Source: an uncultured Flammeovirgaceae bacterium
GTDB taxonomy: Bacteria > Bacteroidota > Bacteroidia > Cytophagales > Cyclobacteriaceae
Direction: 5' to 3'
Length of the DNA stretch: 64,000 nt
NCBI GenBank assembly: GCA_937883755.1
Contig: CAKZYA010000023.1
Location: 116,084-180,083, forward strand
The translations under genes and the position numbers were made by a program. Below the pieces are notes generated by a model that worked only from the letters and a program-made list of their open reading frames with translations, ran no database searches and was not told the DNA's origin. Shown here one piece after another: positions 1 to 7,896 of the stretch (its first letter is position 1; every line of letters starts with the position of its first letter).

Positions 1-113
1 AGACTGAGGACCTGGGCATCGTAAAGTTCTTCTTGAATCTGATCGTAAGCCCCCTGCTGGGCTAAGGTGTAGAAGCGATCAGCTACTTCTTGGGTCGTCG
101 TAGGAGTCTCCAT
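1..113 (-). CDS. SnoaL/NTF2-like protein, N-terminal part (cut by window edge)
   Basis: Reading down from an ATG at 113, the minus strand gives about 37 residues beginning METPTTTQEVADRFYTLA and continuing with an acidic helix (QEELYDAQV). This resembles the first helices of SnoaL-like/NTF2-fold proteins, where a 'xEVAxRxxxLxxxGxxxxAxxELY' pattern opens the cone-shaped fold. The remainder lies left of the window, so neither the active-site pocket nor the length can be judged. The assignment rests on this short pattern only; another small alpha+beta protein is possible. Confidence 0.5.
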   Translation of the reverse strand, partial: METPTTTQEVADRFYTLAQQGAYDQIQEELYDAQVLS

Positions 114-193
114 GGAAAAGTAAGGTTAGCGTGAAAACATTAGATTTAACCAAAGAAAGATAAGCAATTCTACCGGGAGAACCAAAGCTAGGT

Positions 194-421
194 TCAACCA
201 GAGGGAGTGTTCATTCCTGAGCCGTAGGTTTCGGATCGTGGCATGACCTGCGCACATTCTTCGGGGAAAATATGTATCATCGAGCCGTCCAGTAGCCGAA
301 CCGCGTATCCGACCGCACTACGCTTGACCACTGGATAACTGGTCGAGCGTAGTGCGGTCGGAATACGTAGCTGTCCTGGTTCCGTCAACTGGATGTGCAG
401 GGTGCTAGCAGGGGATGTCAT
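194..421 (-). CDS. Small hypothetical protein containing an in-frame inverted repeat
   Basis: A 75-residue reading frame with no family I recognise. It starts MTSPASTLHIQLTEPGQL and has a plausible small beta-rich pattern (LRIPTAL, YAVRLLDGSMIHIFP). A near-perfect inverted repeat (304-367) lies wholly inside it, so the stretch could instead be a structured RNA or DNA element that happens to be open. A duplicated AT-rich 22-mer lies immediately upstream of the start, where a promoter would be expected. Existence as a protein is uncertain. Confidence 0.35.
   Translation of the reverse strand: MTSPASTLHIQLTEPGQLRIPTALRSTSYPVVKRSAVGYAVRLLDGSMIHIFPEECAQVMPRSETYGSGMNTPSG
304..367. repeat. Inverted repeat, arms of about 27 bp, 9-bp loop
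   Basis: The left arm 304-330 and right arm 340-367 are reverse complements apart from one mismatch and one extra base, separated by the loop 331-339. The core shared by both arms is GCGTAGTGCGGTCGG. There is no T run on either side, so it is not a standard intrinsic terminator. It lies inside a small open reading frame. Confidence 0.9.
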
Positions 422-443
422 GTCTAACCTAGGTGTCTATAGT

Positions 444-492
444 TATATCTAAACATTATTTAGCAGGCAGTATATCTAAACATTATTTAGCA
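444..492. repeat. Direct repeat of a 22-mer (period 27)
   Basis: The 22-mer beginning TATATCTAAACATTATTTAG occurs identically at 444-465 and 471-492, separated by GGCAG. It sits just upstream of the minus-strand reading frame that starts at 421. It is AT-rich against a GC-richer background, so a duplicated promoter or operator is a reasonable reading, though nothing proves it. Confidence 0.85.
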
Positions 493-614
493 AGCTAGTT
501 TTACACTAGCCATGCCTAAAGGTAGGATTCTTACTTATAGGAGCCAACAAAAAAACCAGGCAATTTTTCACCAAGTAAGATTTTCTTCTAATCACCAGAA
601 AACGTCTCGGCAGG

Positions 615-863
615 CTATCGTTCCCCCCGGAGCCGAGCCTGAATCATCTCGAGAGAATCCCGTAGTCGGAAGTAGCAATCCAGTTCAGCGGACTCTGCCT
701 CCGAGAGCTGCTCATCAGCCTCTTTTTCGAGTAGTCGGTGGACGCGATATTCCGCCCGGGCGGAACAGTGGTAGTGTCGTAACTGTTTCAGGCTGGGTTC
801 TGAGGCCAAAAACTCCAATAACTCTTCGTAAGCAGGCGGGGTGCGTAGTGATACTTCTAGCAT
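615..863 (-). CDS. Small helical protein of unknown function
   Basis: An 82-residue protein beginning MLEVSLRTPPAYEELLEFLA. Its C-terminal half (LLEKEADEQLSEAESAELDCYF, then RLRDSLEMIQARLRGE, read with breaks) matches the general pattern 'LLEKnreGxLtxeExaELdxyl..exlxxxlkaR' of short helical proteins common in bacteria, often next to toxin-like genes. No toxin partner is recognisable here. Charged composition and the heptad-like pattern support a real protein; function is unknown. Confidence 0.6.
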   Translation of the reverse strand: MLEVSLRTPPAYEELLEFLASEPSLKQLRHYHCSARAEYRVHRLLEKEADEQLSEAESAELDCYFRLRDSLEMIQARLRGER

Positions 864-982
864 AACCAGTGGGAAAATAAAATGAACCAGGACAGCTGCG
901 TTACTCTCAGGTAGCCAGCGTTACGAGCAAAGATACTACTTTTCATGATTTCCACCACCTCTACCGATGGGATCCCCACAGC

Positions 983-1186
983 TTAACCGGTTTTCCCGCA
1001 CCCTTCACCTCGGTCATTGAAAACCTCCCAAGCAAAGAACCCATCGCCCAACGGGAGATTCCCACAGTATGGGCTAGCAGTAGCTGTGCCCAAATACAGT
1101 GATGCCCCCGATACCTGATAGCGGGAGATTACCTGTTGCCGAAAACGGTTGTCAGCCATAGTAACGGGTTGAATGAAAACCTGCAA
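983..1186 (-). CDS. Possible small hypothetical protein
   Basis: A 67-residue frame (MQVFIQPVTMADNRFRQQ at its start) lies 22 bp downstream of the 142-residue minus-strand gene, on the same strand. I see no motif or signal peptide. It is kept only because of spacing and strand; it could be non-coding. Confidence 0.25.
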   Translation of the reverse strand: MQVFIQPVTMADNRFRQQVISRYQVSGASLYLGTATASPYCGNLPLGDGFFAWEVFNDRGEGCGKTG

Positions 1187-1208
1187 CTGATCGGCCGCTG
1201 TCTTGGGG

Positions 1209-1637
1209 TTACTTTTCAGGGACGAAAGCTGGCTCCCTTTCCTTGGCTACATGGCGCGCTGCAGGCAATTGAACCGCTGTTTTTCGGAGGTAGTGATCGT
1301 ACACCAAACTGCGCTCTATTTCCTTGAAAATGGCCAGTTTCGTCTCTAGCAACAGTTCAAAAAAGTAGATCTCGGCTCCCAAAACATCGTGTAGGCATAC
1401 CTCAGCCCCGTCCCAGGAGATCTTTTTGAGCACCAGTAAATCATAATGATCGCTGTCGCGCTCTAACGCATCATTGGGGTGGACGGCGAAAAGCCGAGGC
1501 AAGGAAAACGAACCGTGTCGCTGTACTAACTGCTGGACGTGTTCGGTGAGCTGTTCATTCAAGCGTTGGTACTGCTGCTGGCACAGTAGCCAGGTCAATT
1601 CCCGAGGGGTGCTGGGGGGTACATTTTCCATAAACAA
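1209..1637 (-). CDS. Hypothetical protein, 142 aa
   Basis: A charged, mostly helical protein not recognised as a known family. Residues about 12-45 are rich in Gln, Leu and Glu (LLCQQQYQRLNEQLTEHV), consistent with a short coiled coil. The middle contains a beta-like stretch (YDLLVLKKISWDGAEVCLHD) and then a helix (IYFFELLLETKLAIFKEIE). No signal peptide or membrane segment is seen, so it is probably cytoplasmic. Its neighbours are also orphan genes, so context gives no hint of role. Confidence 0.55.
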   Translation of the reverse strand: MFMENVPPSTPRELTWLLCQQQYQRLNEQLTEHVQQLVQRHGSFSLPRLFAVHPNDALERDSDHYDLLVLKKISWDGAEVCLHDVLGAEIYFFELLLETKLAIFKEIERSLVYDHYLRKTAVQLPAARHVAKEREPAFVPEK

Positions 1638-2452
1638 TCAATCAGTCGGATGAAAAATTCTTCGTGAGGCGAGGTCAGGTTCCTCGTGCTGAAACTACGA
1701 ATATACACTAATGGGGGATAAATGGCTACCGAATAGAGTGGAAAAATCCTTCTACCCACCCTACCGACCCACCGAAATATTTTGTACCATTGCCCTCAGG
1801 TATGGGTAAAAAGGGGTTGTTGCTGAATCAGAATAGGGTATATACCAGCCTGTTGAGCCTGACCATATTGCCTGGCCGCAGGTAAGGTTTCTTTTTTTTG
1901 TTAAGAATGTGCCCTCATTTAGTAGCCTAACCTATTTTTTTTGTAAACACGCTATCTAGGATGGTCTTAGGAATACTCAAACATCATCCTGAAGTACACC
2001 GTGGAACGACTCCCCATCCTGCATCCAGGTTTTTGGGGTGCTGTTGATGGGACCAACCCGTCCGTTAGTACCCCGGCTCCGGGTTTCTACCTGCCACGCT
2101 GGTGTAGCCGGACCTGACACCCGTGCGGAAAGGGCACCTACCGTATGCCCCTAGGACACCCTACAGCGGTTTTTTGGGCAGATTTAGGTACCAGCTGTAC
2201 CGGGTGGATCCAACAGTACGCCGGAATGCGCTGGGATTCGGTGAAGCCAGCTGCAGGACGAGCTCCCGGTCATAAGGTACCCAGCCGCGATCGGCAACCA
2301 GGCGGGGGCCTGCCAAAAGCGATAGGGGATACCTACGAATTAAACTCATTTATTTATAAAATAAAATTACATAAGTACAATTTAATGGAATATAGGGGTG
2401 ATTAATCCTAAAAAGTGGAGCAACTTTGGCCAGGAAAAACCTTTTTTGTTTC
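1638..2452. other. Intergenic stretch without a supportable gene
   Basis: About 800 bp without a convincing gene. Short open frames exist on both strands near 2145-2405, but they overlap antiparallel and show no family pattern. The last 100 bp (2340-2440) turns strongly AT-rich and probably holds the promoter of the OmpA-family gene. Confidence 0.5.
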
Positions 2453-3691
2453 ATGCGTTATTGGAAAATAACCCCCCGACGGGGAGCCACCGGCTGGATG
2501 GTCGGGGTAGCTCTACATGTGGGGGTATGGATAGGAATACCACTCAACCTGCCCGCGGAGCCAGTATCCACCCTCAGGGCGGGTGCCTACTTGGTGGTTG
2601 GTGTGTTTGCTTACTCAGACAATGCCCAGCAATACACCGAATCCCTGGTGGCACAAGGATTTTCGGCGCAGGCAGGCTATTATCCCCCAACGGATTATGT
2701 ATACGTTTACCTTCGCCAAGCCAAGGAAAAGCAGACCTTGGAGAGGGTACTACAGGAGATCCGGAAGCACCCTTCCTTTACTGAGGCTTGGCTGTTTGAG
2801 CCGACCGCTATGGAATCCAATGCAACGGTATCCGAGCGGGCAACCGCTGCGCAAGGGCTACCGGATCCAGAACCCGCGCCAGGCAATATGCGTTTTCCGA
2901 CCGAGGGGTTAGTTGCCTCCAAACGGGAGATACATCCGGCTGAGACATCCGGTGTCAACCCTATTACAGCCGCCCAATATCTTTTTTTTCGGACGGTATC
3001 CTCAAGTACCCAGGAACAAGTCAGGGCTGAAATCAAACTGTTGGATATCCAGCAGCGTCAGCTCCTCGGTCAGACTAGCAGCGACACGATCATGCGTATT
3101 CCCGCAGTGTTATGGCACGACAGTGCCCTACAGGTTGAACCCTACGCACTGGGATACCGCTCGTTACCGCGGGTGCTCTCTCATCCCGCCGTGTCCGGGC
3201 CAGCGGCCGATCCACTGATGCAATTGGCAGGGGATACGCTAGTGGTTCAACTGCTCTTGACCCCCTGGCAACCCGGGGATATCCAAGTCCTATTTCGAAC
3301 CTATTTCTATCCCAATGCTTCGGTAATGCGCCCTCGTTCGCAACCTGAGATGGAGGAGCTTATCCAGCTATTACGCAATCATCCAGCTCAACGCATCAAG
3401 CTCCACGGCCATACCAATGGTAGCGGGCGGGGCTACATTTATCAGTATGATCCCCTGAGCCAAAACTTCTTTACCCTGCACCAGAACAACGCGCATAAAC
3501 AGCGAGGGGTGGGAGCCAAGAAACTTTCGGGGCTTCGGGCAATCACCATCAAGGAGTATTTGGTTTCTCGGGGTATCGCCTCCGAGCGGATTGAAACTCA
3601 AGGCTGGGGAGGCCGAAAGCCCTTGTATGATCCTGACTCTGCCTTAGGAAAAAGCAATATTCGCGTCGAGGTGGAACTGCTCAGCCCCTAA
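2453..3691 (+). CDS. OmpA-family outer-membrane protein with N-terminal SPOR-like region
   Basis: The ATG at 2453 is preferred over a TTG 27 bp upstream because it puts the basic residues of KITPRR right before a hydrophobic segment (GWMVGVALHVGVWIGIP), forming a signal peptide or anchor. Residues about 40-115 (YLVVGVFAYSDNAQQYTESL, then AQAGYYPPTDYVYVYL) resemble a SPOR-type peptidoglycan-binding fold. The C-terminal 140 residues are an OmpA/MotB-type peptidoglycan-binding domain: a VLFRTYFYPNASVM strand, KLHGHTNG, a roughly 35-residue insertion (RGYIYQYDPLSQNFF), LSGLRAITIKEYLVSRGI and WGGRKPLYD, ending in a RVEVEL strand. That insertion is typical of a Bacteroidota OmpA subgroup. Probable role: linking outer membrane and cell wall. 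Confidence 0.8.
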   Translation: MRYWKITPRRGATGWMVGVALHVGVWIGIPLNLPAEPVSTLRAGAYLVVGVFAYSDNAQQYTESLVAQGFSAQAGYYPPTDYVYVYLRQAKEKQTLERVLQEIRKHPSFTEAWLFEPTAMESNATVSERATAAQGLPDPEPAPGNMRFPTEGLVASKREIHPAETSGVNPITAAQYLFFRTVSSSTQEQVRAEIKLLDIQQRQLLGQTSSDTIMRIPAVLWHDSALQVEPYALGYRSLPRVLSHPAVSGPAADPLMQLAGDTLVVQLLLTPWQPGDIQVLFRTYFYPNASVMRPRSQPEMEELIQLLRNHPAQRIKLHGHTNGSGRGYIYQYDPLSQNFFTLHQNNAHKQRGVGAKKLSGLRAITIKEYLVSRGIASERIETQGWGGRKPLYDPDSALGKSNIRVEVELLSP

Positions 3692-3724
3692 CCGTCGAGG
3701 CACAGTAAGGACAAGGGTGGCCGA

Positions 3725-4231
3725 CTAATATCGGAAGGCCAAAACCGCTCGGGACTGGATCGCCGCGCGGTGATAAAATCGTCGGATCGCACTGATCGCG
3801 TTCCACAAAATCTCCCAATGCTGCGACTCCCAATATTGGGGATAGACCCCTTGCTGGTTCATTCGCGGGGGATCAAAGTGGTCGAGCACCCCGGCCGGGG
3901 AGACGCGGTGTAGCACCGAATTTAGAGCTTGAACCTGCTGGCAGGATAAATAACCTACCGGCCCATAGCCAAGATCGTAGCCTGGCTGCAGATACTGTTT
4001 GCCCGTCACCAGATCCGACAGGGCTAGGGTTTGTAGAGCCGGAGTATGCCGTTGGTATTCAGTGAGTAAATACTGCAACCCCGCCCAATCTTGCTCCAGA
4101 TGAACCAAATCAGGATGGCTTCTGGTTAGCACGTTTAGAAAAAACTCGTCGGCGTAGGCTTCCGAAGTCCTCAGACGGTCGTAGGTGTCACGGTTAATCA
4201 TGAGCAACACCCCCAGCTGAACCATTCCCAT
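3725..4231 (-). CDS. DUF1877 (YfbM-like) family protein
   Basis: The internal ATG at 4231 gives 168 residues starting MGMVQLGVLLMINRDTY, the usual start of this family. A longer frame to 4438 adds 69 residues of unrelated character that overlap the divergent gene. Family marks are visible: LEQDWAGLQYLLTEY, DLGYGPVGYLSCQQVQAL, LDHFDPPRMNQQGVYP and the ending AIRRFYHRAAIQSRAVLAF. Cytoplasmic; the biochemical role of the family is unknown. It is divergent from the 141-residue gene at 4322. Confidence 0.85.
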   Translation of the reverse strand: MGMVQLGVLLMINRDTYDRLRTSEAYADEFFLNVLTRSHPDLVHLEQDWAGLQYLLTEYQRHTPALQTLALSDLVTGKQYLQPGYDLGYGPVGYLSCQQVQALNSVLHRVSPAGVLDHFDPPRMNQQGVYPQYWESQHWEILWNAISAIRRFYHRAAIQSRAVLAFRY

Positions 4232-4321
4232 AGCGTTCCAATTTTTAGACAACTCACCACAAATGCTGCCCCTGAAGGGAGGAGATGTAGAAATAAATAC
4301 TAGTTTTGTGGATAAGCAAAA

Positions 4322-4747
4322 ATGTACAGTTTCAAACGATATTTGCGGAAAAGGGTTTTTCCTCCGGAAAATACCTGTCCGTACAGTCAGACCCCCTACG
4401 GTATGTGCTTTGATTCTTTTACCCATGATCCTTCTCAAGAAAGTTTCTCCTTAGCGACGTTTTTATCCTGTCAAATGCTGAGCAAACGCGACCGCCTAGC
4501 GGTTTACGGTTCGGACGCACACTTGTTCTACGGTAAGCTAAACCCGCGCCAGTTCTTTATTATTGCCTACCGGAATCAGGTTGTGGGATCCAGCGGCTCC
4601 TCCTTGAATGCCTACGTAGCCACCTATCCCATGCCCAACCAGTGGTGGCTGCACTACCCAACGAAGGTGCAGACCGTCAAGCTCGGGCTTACCTACCAGG
4701 ATATCAAGGATTTGTTGCCCCTCTTAAATACCCTTAGGTATGGATAG
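4322..4747 (+). CDS. Hypothetical protein, 141 aa
   Basis: Divergently transcribed from the DUF1877 gene with about 90 bp between the starts. There is a basic, Cys-containing N-terminus (KRYLRKRVFPPENTCPY), then RLAVYGSDAHLFYGKLNPRQFF, and an aromatic-rich stretch MPNQWWLHYPTK ending in LTYQDIKDLLPLLNTL. It looks like a folded cytoplasmic protein but matches nothing I know. The next gene on the same strand starts about 115 bp downstream and could be co-transcribed. Confidence 0.5.
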   Translation: MYSFKRYLRKRVFPPENTCPYSQTPYGMCFDSFTHDPSQESFSLATFLSCQMLSKRDRLAVYGSDAHLFYGKLNPRQFFIIAYRNQVVGSSGSSLNAYVATYPMPNQWWLHYPTKVQTVKLGLTYQDIKDLLPLLNTLRYG

Positions 4748-4861
4748 TAGCCGGCGATGCCACGGTCGTAAGACAAGGCACCCTGTCTCGGTATTTCACC
4801 CGAATGCCACAAGGAACCTGCCGACTTGCTCAGGGAGACTCTCGCTTTCCGCTCCACCAGC

Positions 4862-5503
4862 ATGACACTAGCTCAACATCGTCAGCAAGTGCTACTAAGC
4901 TACAGTCAGCAACAGGATTATTACCGGGCTATTCACGAATGGCGCTGTGGATCCCCGCCCCAGTGGTTGCATTTTCCGCGGGGCTACTGTCAGTGGTGTG
5001 AGAATAAACTACTACGGGTGAGTGCTACCTTGTATAACACGTGCACCCATCGTGAACTTACCGTTGGGTTGTACTGCCTTTCGTACTGGTGGGATCAACG
5101 AAAGCTATCCGACACACCTGGGAGTTGGCAGCAGGAGAAGCAGCAGTTATACACTTCCCTGCGGCAAATCCGCCAGCAAGCCCACTATCACGCATTGGGC
5201 TGCTATTTAGCGAAGTTAGGCACCATGGAGGCCAGCTTAGGTGATCTGGCTCCAACTTATGCTCAAAAAAAAGGCTTATTGGCAGGGCAATGCATTCGCT
5301 TCCTAACGTTTCATCAGACAACACCGCTTCCTTTCTCAAAGCTGTCGATCAAGGTGCTTACTACCAACCGCGCTGAGTGCCAAGAATTATTATCGTTATC
5401 TTCGTCGCAAATCATTCAACTATGGCCATGGCTAACCGAATCCCAAATCCACCTGCTCGCCCAACAATATCCAGGTCACTTGCGCAGAAGGTGGGAACCC
5501 TAG
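4862..5503 (+). CDS. Hypothetical protein with CxxC motif, 213 aa
   Basis: Start chosen at the ATG 4862 (MTLAQHRQQVLLSYSQQQ); an upstream ATG at 4826 would add 12 residues. A possible zinc-binding set is visible near residue 40: YCQWCENK, followed by YNTCTHRELTVGLYC. The middle part is helical and Gln-rich (WQQEKQQLYTSLRQIRQQAHYHALGCYLAKLG). The C-terminus has a repeated hydrophobic/Ser pattern (LSLSSSQIIQLWPWLTESQI). No membrane segment is seen. Family unknown. Confidence 0.5.
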   Translation: MTLAQHRQQVLLSYSQQQDYYRAIHEWRCGSPPQWLHFPRGYCQWCENKLLRVSATLYNTCTHRELTVGLYCLSYWWDQRKLSDTPGSWQQEKQQLYTSLRQIRQQAHYHALGCYLAKLGTMEASLGDLAPTYAQKKGLLAGQCIRFLTFHQTTPLPFSKLSIKVLTTNRAECQELLSLSSSQIIQLWPWLTESQIHLLAQQYPGHLRRRWEP

Positions 5504-5630
5504 AGACATCCTACGGCGATCGCACTGTCCTAAGCTACTTATCAAACCCTCGGACGAAACAAGCTATTTTCTTTTTTTATTATTAATATGTGTTCATTGT
5601 TCGCTCCGACTGAATGATTACCCTAAGGCT

Positions 5631-5879
5631 ATGTTAACAGATCAACAATATGAAGAACTGACCGAACTGATCAAGCACGCCTTTCAGCCGTGGGATGTTG
5701 TAGACTATCTCATTGATGACACCAAAGATGACGTAATTTCACTGGTGGTTACGATCCAGATAGCGAAAGTACCCTTTAATCCTCCTTTCCTTTGGTCGAG
5801 CCTTCAGATCACCCAGACTCGATACAAATGTACGCGCTACCTTCCCTTGGACTACTTTGATTCGGCGGGAAGCTTGTAA
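5631..5879 (+). CDS. Small hypothetical protein, 82 aa
   Basis: A short acidic protein, MLTDQQYEELTELIKHAFQP at the start, then WDVVDYLIDDTKDDVISLVV. The amphipathic first helix and alternating hydrophobic strands look like a real small alpha/beta protein. No family is recognised and no functional partner is evident; it is a monocistronic unit preceded by an AT-rich stretch. Confidence 0.5.
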   Translation: MLTDQQYEELTELIKHAFQPWDVVDYLIDDTKDDVISLVVTIQIAKVPFNPPFLWSSLQITQTRYKCTRYLPLDYFDSAGSL

Positions 5880-6107
5880 TTGAATACCTTGTGTGTTGGT
5901 TCGGAGGTTATTGTTAGGAGAACTTACTAGCGATAAAAACCTTTCCAAGGCACGTTTGGAAGTAGCGAAATGTGTTATTCATAGGCAAGTGTGCTGTTAG
6001 GAATGCCTATGAGCAGCCTTGGCTAGGAAAAACGCTAGTTTCAAGATAATGATCCTAAATGACTCCGTAGAATTTGTCAGGTCTCGGTCAACCACCAAGA
6101 TTTGGGA

Positions 6108-6428
6108 TTAGACAGTAGGGCGGTTCCCGGACTTTTGGATTCGGGAAGGGTTGGCCAGTGGTGGGAAGTAAATCATTCCTCGAACTTCCAAATCAAAGGC
6201 GACGGCAATCACTTTTTTTCTAAAAGCCAATGGATCTTTCGGGGCAATCTGATTGGTGATTTCGTGAATGAGGGGCTGAAACTCCCGGCTACTCCCCAAC
6301 TCCAGTGCTTCCAAGATACATCGTTTAAGGAGTTGATACTGGGCTTGTAGTAATCGGATGCCTCGATTTTCTAGTGGGTGCAGCGTCGTAATGAAATCAG
6401 TATGACCCTCGGTAGAACGTGTATTCAT
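6108..6428 (-). CDS. Hypothetical protein, about 106 aa
   Basis: Start placed at the ATG 6428 (MNTRSTEGHTDFITTLHPLE); a longer frame to 6512 adds 28 residues of low plausibility. The body is helical (RLLQAQYQLLKRCILEALELG, split for length, then FQPLIHEITNQIA and FRKKVIAVAFDLEV). No family recognised. Likely cytoplasmic. Confidence 0.45.
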   Translation of the reverse strand: MNTRSTEGHTDFITTLHPLENRGIRLLQAQYQLLKRCILEALELGSSREFQPLIHEITNQIAPKDPLAFRKKVIAVAFDLEVRGMIYFPPLANPSRIQKSGNRPTV

Positions 6429-6707
6429 AATCAAGTTTTTCTGTTTAACAAAAGAGCCACGGAATACATAGTGATGGTTTGTGGTATTTGTTGCCAACAT
6501 CGAGGCAGGCACGTGCAGGGGTCATGATAAAATATGTAACGAAGGATCGTTTGTTTCAGTTTGTTAACCTTACCTAGCAGGTTCTGGTTTTGGTAAGCGT
6601 TGGTTTTATCAGGTCTTTCCTTGACATTGCCCCGGAGATTATCGAGATTAGTAAGCGATAGATTTTATTCGTTATCCACTTCACATTCCCTGGGGTGATC
6701 AATTTTG

Positions 6708-6740
6708 TACCCAGTATTTGATACCCAGTATTTGATACCC
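6708..6740. repeat. 14-bp tandem repeat, about 2.4 copies
   Basis: The unit TACCCAGTATTTGA occurs at 6708-6721 and 6722-6735, followed by a partial copy to 6740. It lies about 50 bp upstream of the SRPBCC gene start. It may be slippage-prone promoter DNA. Confidence 0.85.
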
Positions 6741-6786
6741 AAAAGTAGAATTAGGAGCATTGGATCGTTAACCATTAAGCATACGT

Positions 6787-7338
6787 ATGAGGCAAGTAAA
6801 AAGATTCTTATCGTATTTTCTGTTTTTAGTTGTTTGCCTGGTCGCTATTGCCCTGCTAGGTGCCGTGTTTATTCCGAAGGAGTATTCCGTGGAGCGGACC
6901 ATTACCATTAAGCAGCCTCAGAATCAGGTCTACCAGTATGTAAGGCAATTGAAAAATCAAGATACCTACAGTGTATGGGCCAGTATTGATCCGGGGATGC
7001 AAAAGTCCTTCACCGGTATAGATGGTCAGGTTGGTTTTATTGCTGCTTGGGAGAGTGATCACCCTGAGGTGGGTAAAGGAGAACAGGAAATTACAGCCAT
7101 AAGTGATACACGTATCGATTACGAACTTCGGTTTCTGGAGCCTTTTGCCTCGAGTTCTGCTGCGTATATGGAGGTCAATGCCCTCACCCAGAACCAGGCA
7201 AGGGTACGCTGGGGTTTTTCCGGTCATATGGATTATCCCATGAATTTGTTGCTCATTTTGATGGATATGGAGGCCATGATCGGAGATGACTTTGAGCATG
7301 GGTTAAAGAATTTAAAGGATATCCTAGAGCCAGTCTAG
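6787..7338 (+). CDS. SRPBCC (START/polyketide-cyclase-like) family protein with membrane anchor
   Basis: 183 residues. The N-terminus is a basic start plus one membrane helix (residues about 7-30, FLSYFLFLVVCLVAIALLGAV). It is followed by the standard opening of the family, IPKEYSVERTITIKQPQNQVYQYV, where the helix after the first strand lines the hydrophobic cavity. Later stretches (VGFIAAWESDHPEVGKGEQEI, read with breaks, YELRFLEPF, ARVRWGFSGHMDYPMNLLL) and the long C-terminal helix (DDFEHGLKNLKDILE) fit the helix-grip fold. The ligand is unknown. A clear intrinsic terminator follows at 7466-7490, so the gene is monocistronic. Confidence 0.8.
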   Translation: MRQVKRFLSYFLFLVVCLVAIALLGAVFIPKEYSVERTITIKQPQNQVYQYVRQLKNQDTYSVWASIDPGMQKSFTGIDGQVGFIAAWESDHPEVGKGEQEITAISDTRIDYELRFLEPFASSSAAYMEVNALTQNQARVRWGFSGHMDYPMNLLLILMDMEAMIGDDFEHGLKNLKDILEPV

Positions 7339-7465
7339 GTACTTGTCCTCTCATTCACTGGAGTGCCCAGTGCCTTGGTAGCGGCTTTCCCGTGTTCAGG
7401 TTACCAGGGAAAAATGCTTGGATCGTACCCTACATGTTGGTTTTGTTTAAGGACAATGTTAAAGG

Positions 7466-7490
7466 CAGGTGAGTAATCACCTGTTTTTTT
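7466..7490 (+). terminator. Intrinsic terminator after the SRPBCC gene
   Basis: Stem CAGGTGA (7466-7472) pairs perfectly with TCACCTG (7477-7483) across a 4-nt loop and is followed by seven T residues. Confidence 0.9.
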
Positions 7491-7563
7491 GTATTCGCTC
7501 AGCGGCTACAGAAACATGGGCTGGACGAACCGCTTGGATTGGTTGGACGGTAAGGGGAGAGAC

Positions 7564-7896
7564 TCATTCTGACCTATTCTCGTCTTGTCCTAAGGTGACA
7601 TGTACTTCGCTCACGATTTGGTGGTGCCGTGTTTCGGCCGTCTCGTAGCTAGTATACCGTTCATAGCACCCGTCCCATCGTCCACCCACCACCAATGTTT
7701 CAAACAATATTGGTGGTCCGCCTTGATCGGTTCGATGGTCAATGCCGAGAAAAATGGTAAAGACGCTGACTTCCTCGGAAATAGTGCTAGCCAGTAAAAC
7801 CAGCTGGGAAAGGTCTTCCCATTGGGCTTGAGCTACCTCGGGTGGACAAGGTTCGTAGACTTTCCCGTTGAGTGTATAAAATCGGTGGCGGCTCAT
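7564..7896 (-). CDS. Phage/plasmid-type hypothetical protein, 110 aa
   Basis: The sequence has the recognisable layout of a small family widespread in phages and bacterial accessory DNA: an N-terminal RFYTLNGKVYEPC, a short helix with Trp, VSVFTIFLGIDHRTDQGGPP, then ILFETLVVGGRWDGCYERY and an ending in ETRHHQIVSEV. Related proteins share 'VSTVFLGLDH..GPPLLFETMVFGG..DGEMDRY'. No biochemical function is known for them. Its presence fits the accessory character of this part of the window. Confidence 0.7.
   Translation of the reverse strand: MSRHRFYTLNGKVYEPCPPEVAQAQWEDLSQLVLLASTISEEVSVFTIFLGIDHRTDQGGPPILFETLVVGGRWDGCYERYTSYETAETRHHQIVSEVHVTLGQDENRSE

Noticed and set aside
512..865. Plus-strand open frame of 117 codons
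   Set aside because: It is the antisense of the 82-residue gene at 615-863, which shows a recognisable helical pattern; the plus-strand product looks random.
2145..2405. Overlapping small frames on both strands
   Set aside because: No family pattern, no ribosome-binding context, low-complexity Gly/Arg/Pro composition typical of antisense GC-rich DNA.
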